Assembly (NCBI GenBank): GCA_905331475.1
Contig: CAJNYU010001021.1
Coordinates: 1 to 64,000 of the forward strand
DNA: 64,000 bases
Direction of reading: 5' to 3'
DNA from: Rotaria socialis
Taxonomy: Eukaryota > Rotifera > Eurotatoria > Philodinida > Philodinidae
The notes beneath the pieces are model-generated. The model was not told where the DNA came from and searched no databases. It was given only the letters and a program-made list of their open reading frames with translations. The first letter of the stretch is position 1, and each line of letters begins with the position of its first letter. Below, piece after piece: positions 56,616 to 64,000 of this stretch. Made by a program: the position numbers and the translations under genes.

Positions 56616-57138
56616 CTATGTTTAGTGTAAANTATTTATTAGTTGTTAACTGGTATCGTAAGGGTAGCTCTCCTTTTCTAGCTGTTCTTTACAGGAATAG
56701 AGGGTTGTTACTAAAAAACATTTTCGATTAATCCTTGTCAATGATAAAAAAAAAGTCGTTGCAAACTAGGATGCAGAGTTTTCCTATTGCTCAGGGGTTC
56801 TATAATATAAGTAGCTTGATTAGGGTACTGTATATTTACCTCCTTATAAAGCTTTTATTGGGTTAGTAACATTTGGATATAAGTAAAAAGATTACGTGAA
56901 AGCATTACAAAACTAAAAGAAAACGTGCCCCAGTGACTCGAATTACATTAATGTATGTTAAAGTATATTAAAGTATCTTAAAGTACGTAAAGTATGAAGT
57001 ATCATGTTTCCCCCTTGGTTTTTTCTCATCTTTATTTGGAGTGTATCGAATAATTAAAGATTAACAACAGTCAGAATTTTTAGTTCCTTTACATCAGCAA
57101 TTCAATTTCTGTTATAATATTCAATTTGAACTTGAATA
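56616..57138. other. Intergenic
   Basis: AT-rich. The stretch 56949-56997 repeats the word TTAAAGTA with small variations. The sequence TTTCCCCCTTG at 57007-57017 matches the terminus of the elements at 8951 and 27017 in inverted orientation and may be a solitary element end. Confidence 0.4.
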
Positions 57139-58065
57139 ACGACTGATGCAAAAGTCTTGGCAAGAATGTCGAGCGTCACCGTGAGTTCCCATAAGGTGCT
57201 AGAGACTTAATTCTTTCACCATCGGATAGAACAGAGTCTGGAGACTAGAAATGCATTTCTTTAAAAAAAAGAATTTGACCTTTTCAAGGGTCGAAATTTT
57301 CGAAACGCAAAAGGCGCCAAAAACGGCTTGTCACCGTTCAAAATTTTCTTCCTAATTACTTTTTCCGTAATTAACAGATCTCAGTCAACCTTTGATGGAA
57401 CTCGGTCTAGCTTTCAGATTATAGGTAACCTAGTGTCAGTTACTCGAATAACTTGGATTCAATTTAGTTCGTCTTCATGGAAACACTTTGGCGCCATTTT
57501 ATTAAAAGGGGAGGGCAATGTTTTCATCCCTCCCTTTTTAAATGAGGCTGCGTCTCGAGATTTTGACGGAATTTGAGTTTGAGAAGTTGATTAGATACAG
57601 ATTTTTATGCTCTTTCGAAATATCAAACTCAAATTCGATTTGAACAAAACCTTGAATCTAAACCCTTTTCACTAAAAAAAAAGGTGAAAAGGTTGCTTAC
57701 TACCATTTTACACTAATTAAAATTTGGGCCATAACTTCGGCCGACAAGGTACGTTTGAGTTCAAAATTTTTTTCCAGATAGGCCATCAGTCGGTCAACCA
57801 AACCACAGTAAAACTTTTCCCGGAAGTCATGAATTGTGAAAATTGCAAGAGAAGCTTTAAAATTTGAATGGTGACAGGCCGTTTTTGGCGCCTTTCGCGT
57901 TTCGAAAATTTCGACCCTTGAAAAGGTCAAATTATTTTTTTGAAGAAATGCATTTCTAGTCTCTAGACTCTGCTCTATCCGATGGTGAAAGAATTAAGTC
58001 TCCAGCACCTTATAGGAGCTCATAGTGAAGCTCGACATTCTTGTCAAGACTTTTGCATCAGTCGT
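57139..58065. mobile_element. TA-flanked inverted-repeat element, 927 bp
   Basis: Arms of about 210 bp are inverted copies: the left starts ACGACTGATGCAAAAGTCTT and the right ends with its complement. Further shared blocks are GACCTTTTCAAGGGTCGAAA and CATTTCTAGTCTC-type words on both arms. TA dinucleotides flank both ends (57137-57138 and 58066-58067), as in Tc1/mariner-type insertions. The 82- and 76-codon frames lie inside the arms or the centre and resemble nothing known, so it is likely non-autonomous. Confidence 0.75.
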
Positions 58066-59587
58066 TAATTAAATCAAATTCTCTTAACTTAAAATGAAGT
58101 ACTTTTTTAAAATTTTTTCTTGGCAATATTTCGCCAAACAACAAATTTTCATGATTGAAAAGTCATCTTTCGAGTTATACTTTAATGATTTCATTTTTCG
58201 TTGTTTATTTTCTTGTGTTTTAACATTTATCAAATACTCTCAAGACAAAACAAATAAAGTGAACGATTGAGAATCATATTAAAATTGATGATTCTACTAT
58301 TCATCTTTCTTCCTTCACGAAAAATCTTCCCGAAATTTTACTTTACAGATATTCTTTTATGATTCAACATCAAAATGTGATAAATCTCAATTCGATGAAA
58401 CCTTTTCAATCCTTGGTGAAGAAATTTCTAAAAAAGATAACTGCTAAGTATCCTGAATATTGAACTTCCTAATTTATTAAAGTTTCACGCTATTATGAAG
58501 CTTTCTATTCATCAATTCGTGTACAAAAAGTGCATTATTTACCTTGGAAGTAAAGAGAAATAGAGAATTTCGCCATTTTCCCACGTACTGAAGTCTTAGA
58601 AGGGTTCTCTATTCCGTTAAGTACAACCTAAAAATATCGAGAAATCTAATCGAAATATATTTTGGTTGCATCATTCAAATGATGAAAGTCAGATGAAAGA
58701 AAAAATTGCCGTATATAAGATAGATTCTAGCAAGAATTTACTTCATTAAAAGAAGTATTTTAATACTTTTGAATGTAACCATTCAGAATTTAGACAAATA
58801 TTTATAGTTCTATATAATATCTATTCAGATATTAAACTCTGCGTAAAGATAAAATTTTCTCTTATTTCCAACCACTTTTCTGAGGATCAAGAATTGATTC
58901 AAGTTAAGTTTCTATGCATTCTAAATCGTCTTAAGAAACATTGTTTCTCTGAATTTTCTTGTCCATTCCCAAAAAACTGAAAAATTTTCATTCCGACGCT
59001 GAATATCATCTAATGCCCTATTAATTAGAAAACCGTCTGAAATATCTGAGTTAGATTTCAGACACAGAGAAAGTTAATAAGTAGTCACTTTCTCACTCAT
59101 TTTAAATTTGATCTGATTTTTACTGAGAAACCAGGAAAAGACTTTTGAATGAGATTGAAAGCTTGAGTTAGAATTTTACCGAGAATGGATAACGCCAATT
59201 TTCGAAACAAATTATTTATTCTCCCGTTGAGTCACATCGATTCGTCAAAAACTTCTAATGCATAGTTAAGACATCACACAAAGTTGTTCAGCAAATTATA
59301 CATAACGAACATTATCGATTCTACAGTCTATTCTATCAGTAAAACACTTCTTTCAAAATCATCAAGAACTAGAAGTGACGGCTAATTAATGCACAAGAGA
59401 ATCTATTCTAGAAGTTTTATGAACTAAAGTTCTCTCTATGATACATTTAAAGTTTCTTCTCACTTTGCAAAATCAAACAATTGATCTAATACCTAATAGA
59501 GTGACAGATTGTTCCTTTTCATATACAGATAGATGTTCGACAGAATTTTCTTGCGACTACAATAGTCTTCTTCGCTTCTTATTGTAG
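58066..59587. other. AT-rich region, possibly an intron
   Basis: No gene seen. If the LRR exon at 59588 belongs to a larger gene, part of this may be its upstream intron. Confidence 0.35.
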
Positions 59588-59671
59588 ACACTAAAAACAC
59601 TGTATTTGCAAGGTAATCAAATTGGGGATCAAGGTGCAGAACATTTGGGTAATGCACTAAGAGTCAACCAA
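59588..59671 (+). CDS. Leucine-rich-repeat exon (one 28-residue unit)
   Basis: An 84-bp exon bounded by TTATTGTAG and CAA|GTAAGA, phase 0 at both ends. It encodes TLKTLYLQGNQIGDQGAEHL followed by GNALRVNQ. This is one ribonuclease-inhibitor-type leucine-rich repeat, as in NLRC3-like proteins, where 84-bp one-repeat exons are common. The rest of the gene is not visible except for the unit at 62847. The next exon is 3.2 kb away, unusually far for this locus. Confidence 0.7.
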
Positions 59672-62600
59672 GTAAGAGACTTTTCTAGCTGATCTCTCTA
59701 GCAAAAAATATTTACTGAGTTATAAAATTCTCGCTAAAACTGTTAATAGTCAACGATCGAATCTGAGTCTGATGTTGAAAAATTCTTGAGAATATGTCGT
59801 CGACGTTTAATTTAGTCACAGCTAAAATATTGAAGAGAATATAATAATTGTTTTAATAGAATCTCAAAAGTGTTGTTGAAGTATCGAAACAACTATTTTC
59901 TTTTTCATTGAAAAGTAGTTTGTGATCATATTTTAAACTATGAATAGGATCATCAGATCATTTTCGACAAATCTAACTAAATGTTGATCATAAGTTCTTA
60001 CCAAATGTGTAAGCATCATCTTAATATACCAAAATAAAATTTCCAAATTGTAATAAAATCATAATAAAAATTAAAGTTTTCAACATGAAATTAAGGAGCG
60101 AAGATTATTTGAGCATTATTATTGATGTCAATTCTAAATGAAAAAACTAGTTTTCAGAAGTTCTATGATGAAATTACATTTTTTTTTCTCGATTTCTGAT
60201 ACAAATATCTAAAGTTGATTTGAATATTTTCTAAGCAAATTAAAATTAAGTTTTCGGTTGGAGAATTAAACAATGATGATTCCTCTTCGTTTTTAATATT
60301 AATCCGTTTGAAGAAAATTTATTATCGACAGTTCAAAATTCACTGCTCGTCCAAACATTCTGACATTGAACCTAAAAATAAAATTTTTAGTCAAAAATTA
60401 AAATCGAAAACTTTTCTACAATAGTTTTGTCAAAATGTCACGATGAAATTTACTTTAATGTTATTTTGAGTTTTAGATCATAATCAGCAACTTTCCATGT
60501 GAAAGAATTCTCCATGTTACCTTTTCTTTTTAAATTTCAGGTAGAAATCGAAAATCAAGAAAAGGAACATTTTTTTCAGGTTTAAATTTTCAATATTTTG
60601 AAAAGATCAATCATTTGAATGAATATAAAACTTTTAGAAAATTTTCCAAAAAGTGAATTTAACTTCGTTTTCATTGTCTAAATCTTATAAAACGAAAGAT
60701 TATTTTCAGTGAAAATCAGTGATGAATTTCTTCTGTTATCATTTAAGTTATTTTTATTTGAATGGTCAAACTTGAGAAATTTTTTCTGCTTTCTAATTTT
60801 AATATCTTGTAAAAGAGAAATATAAAGCTCAATCTAATAACATGAAGTTTTTGTACTGAATTGAACTTTAACATGAAATAAATGAAGATTATTCACTCTA
60901 AAATAGAAAAAAAACATAGTTCAGTATGCTGTGTATGAGGTAATTATGATAGTAATCATTTCCTTTGTCTTTAATGTTGTAGATTTTATATTGAATTACA
61001 GTATTTCAGAAATTTTCTCTTTCTTTTTCTGTTTTGAATATTTCTATTTGAAGCACTTTCAATGAATATCGTAGTAACTTCTACAATATATTTAATGAAA
61101 AAAAATCTCTAAAATAAACGAGAGTTAATGTAAATAATTAAGTTTCTTAAATAAAATCGAACTTATTGGAAGAAAACTTCGTAACACTTGTCATTTATCT
61201 TTTCATTTTTTGCTGAAGTTTCATTTTTAAACATCTTCAGATTGATCTATGCCTATCCATAAGCAGTTGATCCTTGTTTGTTTTTCTTCGTCAGTTACAG
61301 ATAGGACGAAAGCACAGTTCTATGAAAAGCTTCATTTTGTTTAGGAATATTCCGACTGTGTTTAATAACACTTAATATTCTACCATTTTTCGATAAAATT
61401 TTCTCTTATGTATCATTCATTTGTAATCCTCATGAAAGAATTTTTTGTTTTACATCAGTCTTGAGGATATTCACAATGAATATTATACCAAACTTGTCGA
61501 ATATCTCAATGTTACTATTCATGGAACCGTAGATACCTGCATTTAACCCATTTATTTTATTCAGATAAACATTTATGATGTACCGCATAAAGGGATGTCG
61601 CGGAAAATTTTGAAGGAGAGCAAGATCTAATTTTTTCAATAAAACATTTTCATGATAAAACAGATAAACAGAATGATTGACAAACTTATTCAATGATTGG
61701 TTCACATGCATCTTTTTTTTACTCAAAATTTTCCCAAAATATTGCTCAATGAGAATTCTTGATGTATCCTATCATTTTGACGTTATTCATATATTTATGA
61801 GATGATGGTATTCATTTGAATTGAATTTCATTTAAGCTCAGTACAATCTAGATTGAAATTTTGTATTACTGATTTCGAAATGGAACCATTTAGACATCAA
61901 TACCATTAGGTAGAACCTAAATCAAAAACCTTCTTGGAACTTTGAATTCTAAATATTGCAATTAATTAGGATAAAATAACATTGATTATCTGTTCCGAAT
62001 CTTAACATAGAATCCTGATCACCCGATTTTGTACAATACCAAAATATAAACTAATCGAATCAAAATATTTTTTCATCATAAGGTGTGAATACTAAATCCG
62101 AGAGAGGAAGTATAACAAATCAGATACATCAATTGGATAACAGTAAATATTCGTCTTATACGTATTAATAATATGAGCGTATTCTAATAAAGTCACTCAG
62201 GTAGTCTATCAGTTAAAAAAATCATTTAGATCCTTCATTTACAGCTTAAACACTCCGTAAACATAGGACGTCGTCCATATCATTTTGTGTTCTAATCTTT
62301 AAGAGACTATGTTTGTATTTCTGTTAGTATAATTGTATCACAGGAGTCTTTTGTATTTTCAATCTCTTTTCCATATCAAAAATTCATTAAAACTAGTGTA
62401 AGATTTTCTAGAATCTTCTCATTCTACATATTCATGAAAATGCAATTATCCAATTCATTATATGAGGTTAAACATTTTTAAAACTTGCTCTCTTTCTTTT
62501 ATTTCAGATTTTCTCTTGCTTGAACCGAACATCTGTAAACTGACTAATTTATGAGATGAAGATTGTTCGTTAGAATTTGATCAAGAATACGGTCTAGTCC

Positions 62601-62846
62601 GATGAATCAACTGAAAATTGATTCGACCGAGCGATGCACAGTAAAATATTATAACTCTATTATTCTAATTTGACTTTCTACCCTATAAACAAAATAGTAC
62701 TTAAGAGATCATCCCCAATTAGAATACTCATGATTTATTAGAGTAAAAGAGCTTATTACACGAGGGCTGTGTGGATACATCTCCTTCGATCTCTAATATA
62801 TCTCAACTCCGTACTTAATAAAAACTTATTGACCTTTTTCATCTAA
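59672..62846. other. 3.2-kb AT-rich interval between LRR exons
   Basis: No further LRR unit, element with inverted ends, or gene was found. If transcribed it is a very long intron by the standards of this window. Confidence 0.4.
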
Positions 62847-62930
62847 ACACTCACGCGTCTGGATCTTTATACTAATAAAATTGGAGATATTGGGGCACAA
62901 CATATCGCAGATGCGCTAAAGGAGAATAAA
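62847..62930 (+). CDS. Second leucine-rich-repeat exon, acceptor site degenerate
   Basis: 84 bp, phase 0, encoding TLTRLDLYTNKIGDIGAQHI followed by ADALKENK, with a good donor (AAA|GTAAGC). The base pair directly before the exon is AA (TCATCTAA) where AG is needed, so normal splicing into this exon would fail. It is the same type of unit as 59588-59671. Either a mutated exon of a decaying LRR gene or a sequencing error. Confidence 0.62.
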
Positions 62931-64000
62931 GTAAGCAATTTTCCCACTTGATTTCCTAAATACAGATCCTCACTCTGCTACATACACTTGAAATTAATTC
63001 TTGATAATCAAAAGTCGAATTTAATCATCCAGTAAGATTTGCGAGGAAAACTGGTCAAAATTTTATCAACGTTAAAGATTCTGCTCGAGTGTGTTTATTG
63101 TTCAAAGAGAGTTCATAGAATGACAATTTCGTGTACTTGACCAACTATTTTCGCATTTACTTGAGAATGTTCTGAAATCGTATTTCGAACAAATTTGACA
63201 AATTCTGACTTTAGATTTCGATCGAATATGAGTCATGGAGAGTTCTGAGTTAGAGAAAGACTGAATATAAATACTTATATCGTGTCTCGTAACTCAGCTG
63301 CTGTATTCCATAATAATAAGAATTTCCGATTAAAATTAAAACATTAGCATAATCGCTGACCAGTTGATAAATGACAATTTTTCCAGGTTTATGATTGGAA
63401 AATCTGTGAAAAATTCGCCTACAGTGAATATGAAATGCATTTTTACTTCTCTTATGAGTCTTCACTGAAGATGGAAAAGTCAACTTTTTATTCGAAAATG
63501 ATTAAAAAACCAATTTTAAGTTTCACAATCTCTTAATTAAGAACTTTCTTTATTTAACTTATCCCAACATCTTTTCGAAACGAATGATTCTCGATGAATA
63601 GATTCGTTTTTGTTTCAATTTCAAATCTAAAAACATGCTTAAAGTTGTATTCTATGATTATTAAAAGGGAAAAATGAAGAATAAACTAAGAAACCTGGCA
63701 AGAATGGCCTTCTTATTCTTCGAACTTTCAAATTTGAATGTCATATAGAACGGTAATTTAGAAAAACAAGGGAATTTGTATAGATACTGAGAAACAACAA
63801 TTTTCCTTTTGAAACAACAAAAACTCTTCCACTGACTTCTTCGACGACAGCAATTGTTTCTTTAAACCGATTTTATTTTCATAATGAAATTTTCACTGAT
63901 TATCTGTCCTTTTCTTATTTCTGTTTTTCAAAAAAGGTTAATTAAATATCAATTTCTTGTAATCTGATGAGACATTTGTCTATAATATTCTATTCTATAT
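62931..64000. other. AT-rich window end
   Basis: No gene or repeat that I can support; the LRR gene may continue beyond the window. Confidence 0.4.

Noticed and set aside
1-64000. CRISPR arrays, rRNA, tRNA genes
   Set aside because: None seen: no regularly spaced direct repeats with unique spacers, and no tRNA-like T-loop or rRNA-like block noticed by eye.

Overview
The window looks like nuclear DNA of a bdelloid rotifer (Adineta/Rotaria/Didymodactylos type; species not determinable from sequence alone). The evidence is AT-rich DNA, eukaryotic GT-AG introns that are often only 40-75 bp, animal genes (SLC6 transporter, NEK10, TMEM163, collagen, SMAP, CXorf65), the TPR/ADP-ribosyltransferase-fold protein type that is expanded in bdelloids, an intronless bacterial-type RimI acetyltransferase, and many short non-autonomous DNA transposons.

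Layout. 1-5.1 kb: gene-poor, with one faint decayed ORF. 5157-5331: hAT-type MITE with a perfect 8-bp target duplication. 5.7-7.0 kb: a protein of fourteen 13-residue repeats plus a receiver-like C-terminus. 7.86-8.21 kb (-): small secreted Cys-rich protein. 8951-9341: second hAT MITE. 10.6-13.5 kb: 989-residue protein (receiver-like N-terminus, degenerate ADP-ribosyltransferase fold, 12 TPRs). 13.9-14.7 kb (-): SMAP. 15.5-18.7 kb (-): SLC6 transporter. 20.6-23.6 kb: a RimI pseudogene and an intact RimI copy, separated by an inverted-repeat element. 24.2-25.5 kb: protein kinase. 27.9 kb: third hAT MITE. 29.6-31.7 kb (-): CXorf65 homolog and two small spliced genes. 32.4-39.5 kb: NEK10. 39.7-41.2 kb: small secreted peptide, dispanin-like protein, TMEM163 (-). 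42.1-42.7 kb: ~600-bp diverged palindrome. 44.7-47.5 kb: membrane-anchored collagen. 47.7-49.5 kb: two inverted-repeat elements, one inside an NHL-repeat gene, then a telomere-like hairpin. 50.2-53.0 kb (-): ankyrin-repeat gene whose last intron holds a fourth hAT MITE. 53.6-58.1 kb: poly-G/N assembly gap, 200-bp long inverted repeat, TA-flanked inverted-repeat element. 59.6-63 kb: two 84-bp leucine-rich-repeat exons, the second lacking a consensus splice acceptor.

The genes do not form an operon or obvious pathway. The most interesting material is (i) two genes about 4 kb apart that appear to share a degenerate receiver-like module, one joined to a pseudo-ADP-ribosyltransferase and TPR scaffold; (ii) the RimI gene/pseudogene pair, a candidate horizontal transfer; and (iii) a dense set of MITEs, several with exact target duplications and some inserted in introns or coding sequence. 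Exon boundaries are my own reading of frames and splice signals and have not been checked against transcripts.
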